This document shows, piece by piece, positions 35,807-47,094 of a stretch of DNA of 64,000 nucleotides. Positions within the stretch are counted from its first letter, which is position 1. Every line of letters starts with the position of its first letter. The DNA is taken from contig BCJJ01000009.1 of NCBI GenBank assembly GCA_039545355.1, positions 248,023-312,022 of the forward strand, in the 5' to 3' direction. Position numbers and translations under genes: made by a program. The notes below the pieces were generated by a model. The model saw nothing but the letters and a program-made list of their open reading frames with translations. It had not been told where the DNA came from and did not search any database. The stretch comes from Trichosporon coremiiforme (taxonomy: Eukaryota; Basidiomycota; Tremellomycetes; Trichosporonales; Trichosporonaceae).

Positions 35807-37139
35807 GCCCGCTCTTCTGTAGATGTGACAACATGCTAGAAAGTTATGCGATAGGCTGAATGCAGGTGATGGGTAGCGAGTCTTTGCAAGTCCACTACCT
35901 TTGCAAGAAGGCTATGAAGTGGCAGAGGGGGCTTTCTGCCAAGATGACGGGTTCATCAGAAGCGCAGTTCAAGAGCTCGGATGCCGTCACACAGTAATCC
36001 CAGACCACGCCTCCCCCCCTTAGGCTGGAGCTACGAAGTAGACGACTCGCGGGAGAAGGAGATCAATCCCTGTCCAGAGGGTGGCTCTGACCCATGATCA
36101 CTCCTTTCACTGCAAAGACTCGAGGTTCCATGAGTGTCCCAGAAATCGATGTGCTGCCGAACGCGTCCCGTCAAGATATTTCACTCAGCGGGATCTTTCG
36201 AGGGCCTGAGACGGAGTTTATAGCTCTCCAAATCCAGTTGCACCTTGATGCACCTTGAAGTGCTCGGTACTCGGTGCCATCGTGCTCGCTGCGCAGTGAA
36301 CTCGGTTGGTAAGTTCCGCTAGTGATCGAGCAATCAGTGAGTCACGGAGCGTCCGGTACCCTGGATCACGGCAGTATGAAACGGTTACCCGCTCAGTGGA
36401 TGGTTCTCTACTATAACTGTACTCTTAGCATCACGCGCGTCTGCATCCTGCAGAACATGCGTATGCTGCCAGCAATCCAGCGAGACAGGAGACTCCCTCC
36501 TCCCCGGGCGCAACTTCTTGCCCGCAACCGAAGAGATGGACACTGGACTGCTTGGATACTCTTTCACAGGGAAATAGTGAACCGAAAGCAGGCTGTCGGC
36601 GACACTCTTACTTGTTTACCATGAGTGGAAGAGGGGGAAGAGCCGCTGGAACGCGTTGTCGCCGTGCTGGTCAGCACGGCAGTGGACGAGAGTTACCTTG
36701 ACGCAGCGCAACGTACAGACCGGCCTCCTTGTAATGGCCCTGTCATAGCCGTTGCGACATCACACTAAACACTATGGCATGAGGGGGGAGGAAACATTGA
36801 ATGAGGCGGCGGGCTGCCTACATATGTATAGAGGGTGTGAGCGATGTGCCCTGTCGTTAAGCTGCAGTCGCAGTACATCAGGTAGCAGGCGATCATTCAT
36901 CTCTCGTGGTGTTAACCCGCAGGAGACCGTGGGGAGCAATTCGTACCGAGTGAGGCCGTGGGTTACCTGTAGTCGGCGCACCCACGGCATGGCTCCCTCA
37001 ACCGCGCTGGCGGCACTCCCCATGAGCGGCTGACCTCACCGGCAAGTCGAAACTCGCACACACCATCCCCTCAGACACCTCGATGAACTTAAGCCTATTG
37101 TTTACAATATTCACGACCATTTCAACTCAATCATCACCA

Positions 37140-37254
37140 CAGATCATTTGACAGTCTGTAACCAGTCGTAACCAGACCATTTGTAACAGACCAAACCCGT
37201 TCATAACCATGTCAGTTTGGCTTCCAACCATGCATAACCCCTGTCACTTGTTCT
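37140..37254 (+). repeat. GTAACCAG-type dispersed repeat, left copy
   Basis: Contains GTAACCAGTCGTAACCAG and, 3' of it, ATGTCAGTTTGG.TTC.AACCAT. The same succession occurs in the same orientation at 39766-39870, with divergence of the order of 15-20 percent by eye. The copies flank the Tc1-type element but are not part of it. Confidence 0.7.
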
Positions 37255-37470
37255 CCCACGGTGAAAAAGTCCTAGCTGTCCTTACCGTAGGACTAGGGGC
37301 CGGAGACGGCTCTGGCTAATTTCGAACTTTCCCACAGTGACAAAGTCCCAGCTGTCCTTGCCGTTGGACTACCAGCTGCTTTCCCACGGTGAAAAAGTCC
37401 TAGCTGTCCTGCCCGTAGGACTAGGGGCCGGAGACGGCTCTGGCTAATTTCGAACTGTCCCACGGTGGTA
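37255..37470 (+). repeat. Tandem repeat with internal hairpins
   Basis: Units begin with CCCACGG or CCCACAG at 37255 (76 bp), 37331 (52 bp, shortened) and 37383 (76 bp), with a partial fourth from 37459. The two full units each contain AGTCCTA and TAGGACT, about 13 bases apart, able to form a 7-bp stem. The Tc1-type element is inserted in the fourth unit. Confidence 0.8.
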
Positions 37471-39227
37471 AACTAGGGTCACAGGTTAAGTCGAACGGAT
37501 GCGCACGGTCCCGTCATCGTCAACCTCGCCGTGGCTCATGTTCTGATCCATAACTCATGCAACGGTACTCTTTATGCCTAGAAACTCCGCGTAGAGCCGA
37601 AAGGAATGCTTGGCAGCTCGGACAAATGGAGCTGCAGAGCGCACCGTGCATACTGGCCACCACACCACCACAATAAAGCTGCATGTCACCACCCTCCTTA
37701 TCGCCCTAGATCTCAGCCACCGAGGCCTGTGCTTGCCCCAAATCTTTCATGTATCAAGCTCCGAAGCTGGGCTTTTGGAAAATCCAAGAATTGAGTCGAA
37801 ACCATGCATATCGGCAGCGGAGTCCGTCCGACTGTCCATCTTTGTGGCATATAAGCCTCCTTGAGTGCCACTTCTCTTCCACAACAGCTCTACCTCATCA
37901 GAACTTGCAGCTATGCCTCGCCCTTGCCTCACACCTCGCCGCCGCGCCAAGATTGCGTCCTTGGCTCGCTACCGCAGCTATTCCTCTGTCGCCTGGGAGT
38001 ACAACATCGCCAAGAGCACTGTGGGTTACTGTGTGATGTTAGCTCGCCTCCAGGCTCTCATTCCACCTGCTCTGGCTGTTCTGAACCCTGTCCAGGGGAT
38101 CCGCATCCCCCGCAGCCACACCAAGCTCACTCCCGACAACCTCAGAGCGATCTACGAGGTCTTTGAGGCTCAGCCCTTCGCCAGCAATCGTGAGGTGTTG
38201 GACACTCTTGCAGACAGAGACATTGTCCTCTCTCTCATGACTCTGCGCCGTGCACGTCGCCAGCTTGGTTAAGGCCGCTTTGTGGCTCTTGTGCGGCCGT
38301 ATCTAAGCCCCCTTCACAAGGAGAAGCGTCTCGCTTATGCTCTTGAGCAGCAGCGACTCTTCCAAGAGTGGAGGAAGGTGATCTTCTGTGACGAGGTCCC
38401 TCTCTACATTGACCAGCTCCACAGAGCATATGTGACGCGCCCCATCGGTTCTGACCGTGCCAATGAGCGGTGAGTGTCTTTCCTGACGTTCTACATGCTG
38501 TGGAAGAGTGCTGACACTCAGGTACATCCAGTACACCTTCAGATCGAGCTGTGGGTCGATTATGTGCTGGGGGGCTATCTGGTATGGCGGCAAGTCGAAG
38601 CTGGTGTGGTTTGACACCTCCCAGTCGACCTCCAAGCGCAAGGGAGTCAATGCGGCCATCTATCGCACCCAGGTGACTGAGAAGGAGTTGTTTGATTGCT
38701 GGAAGCGTGTCAAGACTCAGTGGCGTGGTTATGGCTTGCCCTGGGTTGTAGAGGACAACGCTGTCGTCCACACAGCCAAGGCCACCCGTGGCAAGGCAGA
38801 GCAACTTGGCATGCGCTTCCTGCCTCACCCTCCCTGCTCTCCTTGCCTCAACCCCATTGAGAACCTTTGGAGCAACCTCAAGCGCCGCCTGGCCCGTCTC
38901 AACCCTCGTCCCACCACCCAGGAGGGGCTATTCGCTGCCGCTACGGAGCTCTGGAACACCTATGATCAGAATGAGATCGACCGACTTATCATGTCCATGC
39001 CTAACAGGATCAAGGACACCATCTCTGCTAATGGAGGACACATTAAGTATTGATCCCAGGTGCACCATGCTTCGTATATAGGTTACCAAGACTCCCATGC
39101 ACGTGGAACAACTGTTTATAGAGCAAGAAACATGCATATGCATGAGTTATTCGTGGTTGCAGCGAGGTCGACAGTTCACGGCCTCGTTTGTGGCACCACT
39201 CGTTCGACTTAACCTGTGACCCTAGTT
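37471..39227 (+). mobile_element. Tc1/mariner-type DNA transposon, 1757 bp
   Basis: Perfect 27-bp terminal inverted repeats lie at 37471-37497 and 39201-39227 (outer end AACTAGGGTCACAGG). A TA dinucleotide flanks each side (37469-37470 and 39228-39229), the target duplication of Tc1/mariner elements. It carries one transposase gene. Perfect inverted repeats suggest recent insertion, while a nonsense codon makes this copy non-autonomous as read. Confidence 0.95.
37913..39053 (+). pseudogene. Tc1-type DDE transposase, one nonsense codon
   Basis: Exons 37913-38469 and 38522-39053 give 362 codons interrupted by an in-frame TAA at 38270-38272. The 52-nt intron has a GTGAGT donor and a CTGAC branch point. 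The N-terminus is a helix-turn-helix DNA-binding domain (R-R-R-A-K-I-A-S-L-A-R-Y-R). The catalytic triad is readable: Asp in V-I-F-C-D-E, Asp in V-V-E-D-N-A, and Glu in N-P-I-E-N-L-W, with 34 residues between the last two (DD34E, Tc1 class). The stop lies between the DNA-binding and catalytic domains; the frame is open on both sides of it, so one point change accounts for it. It is otherwise well preserved. Confidence 0.9.
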
Positions 39228-40361
39228 TATAGTCGCGCAGCAATGCCCACTCGTGAACCGTCCTAAGCCTCCATGACAGTTTGTAGCCATGTTCAAAGGC
39301 TTAGAACTGATCGTAACCCATTGCAATAGTGTCACACGCGCCTTCAGTCGACGAAGCGGGATGGACCAAAGATGCTGTGCCGAAGCTAGGAGACTCTCCA
39401 AAAGTGTCCAGCGTATCCAGATCTTGCGGAACTCCCATGCCGCTGGGCAGTTTCTGCTGGTGCCATCAGGGTGAGTGCGAGACCGTCTAAGAGACGGTAC
39501 GCCGCTGGCCCTTCTCGAGTCAGTTCGTTCAGTCTGGTAAATCAAGTGAAGAGCTTATAACCACAACGGACAAAGATGGCATAGCTCAACAAGTAGAAAC
39601 ATGGCCGGTCGCGAGATAAATATTCATAGTGGTAGCTGTCTACGGAAGTACATTACAAGAGTCGGCTGGGTTTACGTGACGCGAAAAGGTGACGATGATA
39701 GCGATAAACAACGGTTGTTACAAATAGCCTCTAGCCATGTCATATCTGTTCGTGGGCGTTTGTGGGTGTTCGTAACCAGTCGTAACCAGTAACCAGAACA
39801 TTCGTAATGGACCATAACTGTTCAACTATCATGTCAGTTTGGTTTCTAACCATTCATAGCGAATCCCAAATTCCTCGAGGCATGCCATATTCATTCGTAG
39901 GTGTTGGTGGAGGTTCGTGAGGGTTTGGGGGTCAGTCGTAACCAGTCGTGACCAGTCGTAACCAGACCATTCGTAACGGACCAGAGCTTACCCGTAGGGC
40001 TAGGGGTGTGAGTGAGGGTTTGTGGGCGTTCGTCACCAGTCGAACCAAATGAGCTCAGTTCATAGGTGTTGACAACTGTTCGAAACCGATTGTCATCCTC
40101 GTTACCCCTTGTGGCTCCACGCCTTGAAGAATGTACTGGAGGAAGTAGCGCCCTTCAACCTGTTGAGCGACTTAGTGGTGGGACGTGTCCATGTTCGGAC
40201 GCGGAGTTGTCCCGTCTCTACAAGTCGGGAGTTATGTCCCCATCTCCCGCTGCTGCCTCAGTCGTCCGGAGGGGTCTGTTGTTCGTGTAACACCACCGCC
40301 TCTGATCAATGTGGGCGTGTGGACTCAGAACTTTCAAACTTCATTCACACATCTCCATAAT
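39228..40361. other. Repeat-rich intergenic region
   Basis: After the transposon end, nothing is recognised until about 39,766. From there GTAACCAG-type repeats run to about 40,060. No gene is seen. Confidence 0.5.
39766..40060 (+). repeat. GTAACCAG-type repeat, right copy
   Basis: Several near-tandem GTAACCAGT units, with a second cluster at 39,935-39,970, and a region matching the left copy at 37,140-37,250, including CATGTCAGTTTGG. At 39,985 a CCCGTAGGGCTAGGGG block resembles the CCGTAGGACTAGGGG of the hairpin repeat left of the transposon. Confidence 0.65.
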
Positions 40362-41250
40362 CTAGCCATACTGCTTCCAGTACTCGCACCCGCGAATAGT
40401 TTTCGAAAAGTCCTTGACGTGAGTCGAGTGACACCAGGGCTTGATCCTCATCTCCTCCTCAACCGTGTCAGCGAAACAGCCAAGCCAGCCATCGCGGTTG
40501 TATTTGTCGATCACGCTCTTCTTTGTCTCCTCATGGATGATGCCGGGATGCGCGCCGATGTTGTCGTACAGCGTCGCGAGCTGGATCACCTGCCCCAGCA
40601 GTGTGATGTTGCCCTCGGTGCCCAGGTCTTGGTGACGGATCACGGTCTCCGAGACGGCCTCGGCCTGATCCTTGTCTCCGCCCGACTCGTTGATCATGTT
40701 GAGCGCGAGGATGCCGCCGTAGAGGTCGAAGGACATGCGAGTGCTGTGCATGTTTGCGGGGGTTGCACCGATGTCGTGCAGTAGACACGCCAGAGCCAGA
40801 GTGTCCGTGTTGATCGAGGTCATGAACTGCTGAGAGGTGATCGCGTAGGCTGCTGTTAGCGGCGAGCGGCGAGTGGGAGTGAAGCGGCCCAACGCGGAGA
40901 ACTGATCCGGCCTGGACTTGCGGGGCGCCCCCAGTCCATCATCCGCTTCGGCTCTGTCCCCGCTGAACGCAGCCTCCCGCGCCTAGCGTTGCTTCCCGGC
41001 ACTTCCGGCGGGACTCACCGTAGTAGTACACGCGCATCGAGTGGTTGTACACCTTCTCGGGCAGCTTGTCCTTGCAGATCTGGTGGACTTTGTCGACGAC
41101 GTCGGACTTGGGCCAGGGGATGTCGGCGGCGTTGAGCGCCTCGGGCTTGTGCACGTATTCCTTGCCATGGAAAATCTTGGATGGGTCGACGGGGACGGCG
41201 GTCCATCCGTTCTGCTCCACATTTGCGGAGGTGGTGGGTGTTGCGCTCAT
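40362..41250 (-). CDS. HD-domain protein, cyanamide-hydratase-like
   Basis: Exons 41250-41019 and 40849-40362 join to 239 residues. The protein matches the fungal cyanamide hydratase / urea hydro-lyase family (yeast Ddi2/Ddi3-like), metal-dependent HD enzymes that convert cyanamide to urea. Metal-binding residues are visible: His70 in Y-N-H-S-M-R-V-Y-Y-Y, the His102-Asp103 pair in C-L-L-H-D-I-G, and a downstream R-H-Q-D motif. Further family motifs are M-S-F-D-L-Y-G-G and Q-L-A-T-L-Y-D-N-I-G-A-H-P. The splice joins Y-Y-Y to A-Y-A-I-T-S-Q-Q-F as expected. The 169-nt intron is long for this genome. No targeting signal is seen, so a cytosolic location is inferred. Confidence 0.88.
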
Positions 41251-41884
41251 TCTGGCTCTGTTTGGTCCGTCGAAGGTCGTGGAGCGGGGGTGTGGAGTGC
41301 GGGGGGAGCGATGAGACGGTGGAGATGTGGGAGGTGTTAGATGGATGGAGCGGTTGAAAGGGGAAACGGGGACAACGACAAAGGCCTGGGCGATGAGATT
41401 GCGTGAGTGCCCACTCCCACGCGGGGTCTTATGAGAAACTCGAACTCTAGCCGGAATCGGACTCGACGTACAGTGGTCGATCGCGGCGACGCGGCGTCAT
41501 AATGCCGATTTGAGTCGGTCACCTGACAACCCGGCTGCTTGGTCATCCACGCCGCGTCGACGCAGGCAGCTAACTGCACTGGCCTGCGACAGCTTGGTCA
41601 TCATCATGCCTGGGGCGCTCACCATCCAGATCTCCGCCCTCTGCACGAGCCTTATCCTTACCCGTATCGCGCGGTGTGCATGCATGTGCTCGGCCGAGAG
41701 ATCGTCCTGGTAGTCCGAGTGAGTCAGACAAACGGAATGATGTCATGGCGAATTCGCCGCGATCTCTGCCCATCGGCAACTAACCCACCCCTCTTCCAAT
41801 CACGACTCCTCGATTCGACGCGCCTTGCCCGCATCGCTTAACTCGACAATGAGGTCAAGGCGATCTAACATCACAAGAAGGATA
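41251..41884. other. Intergenic region
   Basis: Lies between the start of the HD-domain gene and the 3' end of the glycosyltransferase-like gene, both on the minus strand. No coding signal is seen. Confidence 0.45.
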
Positions 41885-43652
41885 CTAGTACAGCAATCTC
41901 CGGAACAGCCTCTCGTTGTCCTTCTGCGCTCTCTTCGCTGTAGACGTGGACCACCACCTCGTGCCTCCTTCCTCTCTCCTCTTCTCGCTCTCGCCCTCGA
42001 CGTCGCCGAACGCGGCGTCCCATGGATCCTGGCCCAGGCGGAGATGCCTCAACGCCTCGACTGGCCGCATTCCAACCGGACGCAGGACATAAGCCGATGG
42101 ATCGAGGTAAGTGTATGCCTCTACTATCGGCGTCGTGGCGAGTAGCGGTGTCTGAGGTCAGCTAGGGAACGCAGAGGATTCACAGCTGAGGAGTGAGGGA
42201 AGGGGGAAAGGGGAAAGACGACTCACCTGCGCCATGACCGCGGCCGGGATAGAGGCACTCGCGCGCTCAGTCACGTATCGCTCGTTTCGGAATGCGGGGA
42301 GAACGATGTCCTGCCTATCAGCTATGCAAACAGCAAACGAAGCCAGAAGGGTTGGACTCACCATCTGTCCAATCAGACGGTAGTACTCCAGCGTGTCCAC
42401 GCCTTCGTGCAGCTTCAGCGCGCCGCTGTCCATGAGTGATGCGGAGAATTCGAAATCCTGCTCCTTCATCCCAACCAGGTGGAGTGTGAATGCGTCGTCT
42501 TGCCGGTGCAGCTTCCCGTTCGACAAGGTGTAGCCCCAGGCTTCGGGGGAGGCTGCTGTCAGTGATCTCTCTGCAGCCGGCCAACCCACCCATCAGGCTC
42601 TGCTCGAGATCTGACAGCAGGCCGATGTAATCCCGGTTACCCTGCGAGATACGACCCAGCACGCCTGCGTGGCGCACTCTCCTCGATGGCTGGGTGTCAG
42701 CGGTTTCCAGTGTCGATACACACCCGCTCCTTTCGTCGAACACGGGAGGGGAGAGCGAACACCTGACTGTCAGCTTATCTTTTCAAAACCGCTAGCTGTT
42801 CCCAGCGCCTCCGAGCGAACTCACCGGCGCATAATCGTGGACCTGAACGCCCTCCCATTCCCACTCGTCCTTTGCCCACTTCCTCAGCTGATGCCGAAGG
42901 AGACGAGCAGTGTGTGCTCCGAGGGCCAGCATTGAGAGTCGATCCCGAATGGGACGCAGGTGCGCTTTTGCTTCGTCTCGACCAAAGTACTCTCCCTCGT
43001 GCAGTGTGCAGAGGACGCGGGCAGTGGAGTTGCCCAGAGTGGCCCAGATCGAGGCGTGGTTGTGCCAAAACTTGTCGTCGCCTTGGAGTCAGCTGAAGTG
43101 CTCTGGTATAGCTCCCGAAGCAGAGGCGAATCGCTCTACCGTTTCAACTCGCAGCCGCCAAGCAAGAGGGACACTGTGAGGGTGAGGAGAAGGACTCACA
43201 AGTGTTCACGATCACGACATCGAACTCGTTCGCCTCAAGTAGCGGCTGGGCCTCCTCGATCCGTGCCGGCTCGGTTTCTTGCAGGAGTTGCTCGAGTTGG
43301 GTCCAGTCGCCCGCGGCGCCTAGAGTCAGCTAATGTCGCGGTCGCTCAGCTCACGATACATGTGCGGCTCGATTTTGAGGCCACGGAGAATAGAGAAGAG
43401 CGCACCGAAGACCTCTGATTTGTCAGCTTTTGCCGGCAAGAGACTTCAGATGGAGTGAGCAAACTCACCAGAGTGATATGGTGTCGGCTCAAGGATGGCG
43501 ACGCGCGGCTTGTCCTTCCCCAGGGTGCTGAGTTGGTCGAGGGCCGGGAGAGAGTGCAGGCTCTCAGTCGTCGTTGCCGTGAACAGAGACCAGAGGCCAA
43601 GCAAACTAGCGGCGGCGAGGAGCAGCGCCCTCTTCCAGAGCAGGAGCAACAT
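41885..43652 (-). CDS. Type II membrane glycosyltransferase-like protein
   Basis: Nine exons (43652-43469, 43414-43355, 43319-43200, 43081-42825, 42762-42724, 42689-42590, 42555-42362, 42310-42227, 42151-41885) join with correct phases to 434 residues. A membrane anchor spans residues 9-27 (A-L-L-L-A-A-A-S-L-L-G-L-W-S-L-F). The start of the lumenal domain reads V-A-I-L-E-P-T-P-Y-H-S-E-V-F-G-A-L. The C-terminal half has R-H-A-G-V-L-G-R-I-S-Q-G-N, then D-I-V-L-P-A-F, then E-R-A-S-A-S-I-P-A-A-V-M-A-Q-T-P-L-L, a pattern seen in fungal GT-B-fold transferases that bind nucleotide sugar. The family assignment is by pattern only. The start at 43652 is chosen because it places the anchor at the N-terminus; the frame stays open upstream. 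Introns are 34-118 nt. Confidence 0.75.
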
Positions 43653-44921
43653 CCTTTTCGTCTTTGTGAGATTTAGTCCAGTTGTGAGAAGTCTAAAGCT
43701 GTCTGCTAAACAGCGGAGTCGCTGAGCAGGCTCCAGCAAGCTGGCCGCAGCGCAGAGAGTGCCCAAAAGGAGGGCGGCAGGGTGCAGTGTGATCGGTTCA
43801 ACCCCCCCTGCTGTGCATGTTTCGCACCCGGGTGTGCCGGTGTACCTTCGCAGTATGCTTATGATGCATGCAAGTCCGCGCGCTGCACCAGTGGATCGTG
43901 TGAAGAGAAGGGGTCGAAGGGAGGTGTGAGCTGCGAACGACGTTGCGTGATCCTGAGCTGACATGAAACACACCACAAACAGCTGACCGGCGCCTGCTCC
44001 TGCCTTCTGTCGTCTTCCCTGCTCCTCCTGCACTTCGGCATGGAACCACGTACTCGCCCTCAGCTTGTGGTTGTTCGCATGCGTGCACGGAGCATTGTTG
44101 ATGCGGCGGACGGTCATTTCGAGGGAGCCCTCTTCTTCAATCCTTCCCGCTCGTCTTTCGGGGCAAGGATCATGCCGGCAGACTCGTAAGTGCGGGTTGG
44201 GGTACAATTGACTCGGAACAGCGGCGCAGGCACACGAGCTCCCACGATAGCGAGCCTCGATGGTGTCCGCTCAGCCCTGCTGGAGTGCACGCGTGCACTC
44301 GTCATAAGAACAGTCCGACTGGCGGCAGGATCGACTGGAGCCGGGCAAGAGGCACAAGGAGTTCAGGACGATCAGGATGGTCAGGAGATGTGGGGACGGC
44401 AAAAGAGCTGCGGCTCTACCCTTCTACCGGTCTCGCGCTCCAACGGCCGCAGCAACGTCCTCCCCGTCCTGCAGGTCATGTCAGGCGCTACCGAACCCCC
44501 TTCCTTCCCGATGCAGGCCTCCCACACGAACCCACTGACGCTGCACTGCCATGCTGCAGAAGGCGTGTGGATGGGCCCGAAAGATGGGATATTCAGGAAA
44601 CACGGTGGAAATGGCGTCGGTCTGCGACAAGCGCCTTCCCAGCGCAGTCTGACCGCGCTGTCTCCTGCACAACGGGCCGCGGCCCGACGCTACTGTGGGG
44701 CGGCTGCGGCGAGCAGGAGCATGAACCTAGGTTGGCCGACGAGGCGGACATACCGTGAACTCCGGCCACGTGAAAAGATAGGCCTGCCCCAAGTCACCGT
44801 GCCTTGCGAAATTTGCCGCCGACATGATCCGAGCCTGTCCCCTCGTACCCTCGTAGAAGTCCGACACCGATCGCTACCTTCCTTCATACTCGACCCCGTC
44901 CACACCTCTCAACCAAACGAC
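43653..44921. other. Divergent promoter region
   Basis: Shared upstream region of the glycosyltransferase-like gene (-) and the dioxygenase gene (+). Long frames exist on both strands but are in-frame extensions without motifs. Confidence 0.45.
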
Positions 44922-46481
44922 ATGGGAAAGCGCGCTGAACAAGCTAAAAAGCGAAAACGCCAGACCGCCCCCGTCCCCGCCGCCCCGGCGAAGAGGGCAG
45001 CCCACGACCTCCCCACTCCGCCAGCCGAGGAGCTCCTCCTGCCCGAGGAGATCGAGTCCGCCGTCGATGTCCTGCGTACGCTTGCCGCAAACCCGAGCCT
45101 GCTGCAGGGCAAGGACATGAAGGACCTGAAGCGTGGAGTGTACGACCTGCACCGCGTCATGGTCGAGGGTGCGACGCTCGGCGCATCGCTGACATCGCGC
45201 ATCTCAGCCGCCCTCCGCGACTATCGCTTCACGGACGCTCTCGTGCTCCTCTTCGAGATGCACGCGCGGGCTCTGCCGCCGAAACTCGGTGCGCTCCAGC
45301 GCTGGGTTCGCGAGTGCGACGCGACGTCCAATCCAGACGGAACTCCAGGTGACCCAGAGGCGCTGCGGTGTCTCGACATGATCCTGCGCATCGCCGGCGA
45401 CACCGGCCCGGAGGCGAGGGAGAGGGGAGAAGGTGAAGTCTCTCGTGCGCTGGTCAAGCGACCAAGGGTGTGGACTGCCCGCGAACCGGTTGAGGGCGAG
45501 ATCAGTCTCTGGCCCCTGATGCGTTCCGAGACGCTGTTCGATATTCCGCCTACGCTCCCGTATCCCGGGTTCAAGTCCGTCCACTTCGTGCGCGCACACG
45601 AGCGCCGCCCGCCAAACCTCTACGACTCGACGGTTTGGGGCTCCGACGACGGTGCGATCCGCCTCACCCCTCCCGAGGCGCGACGCAAGCCGACGAAGCT
45701 CGACGTTCCCGGTCTTCCCGGCGCCTTCATCGTGCTGGATGTGTTCACGCCCGACGAGTGTCTCCAGATTGTGCGCGCCGCCACAGCCCACGGATGGGAG
45801 AAGGACCAGGCCGCCGAGGGCAGTGCGACGCAGAAGACGAGCATTCTCGCGCGCAACTTTGTCTGGCTGTCCGATCACCAGTTCCACGACCACTTCTTCA
45901 ACCAGATCAAGGAGTTCGTGCCTCAGCGCGCTCCCGATGAGGAGGGCAGGCTCGGACAGGGTGGCCAGGTCAGGGGCATCAACAGGAGGTTCCGCGTGTA
46001 TCAGTACACTGAGAACCAGCTTTACAGGGTGAGTTTGCGGAAGCTGCCGCGTCATCCGTGGACCGGCGGCTAGGATAGCTGTGGCAATACTGGCGGAGCT
46101 GACGTCCAGCCGCACATCGACGGAGCTTGGCCCGCTGCCGGTCTCTCTCCGACAGGCGAATACATGCACGACAGCCAGCCGGCCGACGACCCGCTCTGGT
46201 CACGCTACACCCTGCTCGTGTACCTGAACGGAGGCAGCGACATTCCCGACGAGACCGGCTGCACGACATTCTTCACGCCCAGCCCCGAGGTGGGCGTCAT
46301 GGACGCGCACTCTGTCCGTCCCATCCAGGGCGCCGTGCTCTGTTTCCCGCACGGCGACACGCACGGTTCGCTTCTCCATGAGGGCTCCGCTGTCGGACCG
46401 GACGGCGGCAAGCTCGTCATCAGGACCGATCTGCTGTACGAAGCTAAGGGTTATGGGCAGTTCAAGCCGCCGACGGACTAG
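44922..46481 (+). CDS. 2-oxoglutarate/Fe(II) dioxygenase, prolyl-hydroxylase type
   Basis: Exons 44922-46028 and 46110-46481 join to 492 residues. The C-terminal 220 residues form the double-stranded beta-helix: iron ligands His371 and Asp373 (P-H-I-D-G-A-W) and His459 (L-L-H-E-G-S), with 2-oxoglutarate anchored by the K-L-V-I-R-T segment (Lys470/Arg474). A Cys at G-C-T-T-F-F is typical of prolyl-4-hydroxylase-like proteins. The N-terminus is a basic nuclear-localisation-like stretch (M-G-K-R-A-E-Q-A-K-K-R-K-R) followed by a helical domain of about 200 residues with no recognised family. There is no signal peptide, so it is not an ER collagen-type hydroxylase; a nuclear or cytosolic protein substrate is inferred. 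The intron ends just before the HxD motif. Confidence 0.87.
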
Positions 46482-46979
46482 ACATCTGCTTGACCGAGAG
46501 CAGTAGATAACGAAAACCAAACGCAATCTGTACATTACACGCAAAAACGAACGCCGACAGGCGACCATAGCATGTTGTTGATGTGAACTCTGACTGAGAC
46601 AAACGTACAGGCTGCTCGGAGTATGACTGGCAGCGATGGACGAGTCTGGCCCTTGGACTTACGGGATCATGGTACAACACCCAGCAAAGATATCATGAGA
46701 GCAACCGCCGTTCCCCGACGTAATGAGTGCAGCCATGAACATCATGGCCCCGCCTGACCTCTCCCATACCGCTAACTAATTTGTCGGCGAAGCCCAAGAG
46801 ATGCTGCAGAGGCGAATGGGCGGGCATAGCCAGCTCGCCGAGAGTGCTCCTCCCCCCCAACTTGACCTACACTGCTGCCAACAGCGTAGTTCTCACGTAG
46901 GGACGTGAGGAAGGGGACGATCTGTCCGGCGTCGGCGTGTCCCGACTCTCAGCCGGGCCTCGGAGCTCCGAACACAACA
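46482..46979. other. Intergenic region before tRNA-Leu
   Basis: 3' flank of the dioxygenase gene; no gene is seen. Confidence 0.5.
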
Positions 46980-47094
46980 GGCGAGATGGCCGAGCGGTCT
47001 AAGGCGCTGTGTTAAGGTGTATCCCGACTCCGAGCAATCGGAATCGGAGCTCCTCCGCAGTCTTCGGACGTGGGTTCGAATCCCACTCTCGTCA
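46980..47094 (+). tRNA. tRNA-Leu(AAG), with intron
   Basis: A cloverleaf is readable. Acceptor GGCGAGA pairs with TCTCGTC (47087-47093). The D-arm is TGGCCGAGCGGTCTAAGGC. Anticodon stem CTGTG pairs with CGCAG. Anticodon AAG is at 47014-47016 with U33, and the T-arm is GTGGG-TTCGAAT-CCCAC. A 37-nt intron at about 47018-47054 sits in the standard place, one base 3' of the anticodon. The discriminator A is at 47094; CCA is not encoded. Confidence 0.95.

Larger units (their letters stand above)
35378..37470. other. Intergenic region before transposon island
   Basis: Contains the 92-bp minisatellite (35543-35806) and, from about 37,140, dispersed and tandem repeats. Between 35,850 and 37,100 nothing recognisable is seen. 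Confidence 0.45.

Noticed and set aside
38270..38272. Transposase TAA as part of an intron
   Set aside because: No GT donor and AG acceptor with a branch point enclose it, and the frame is continuous on both sides, so a nonsense mutation is simpler.
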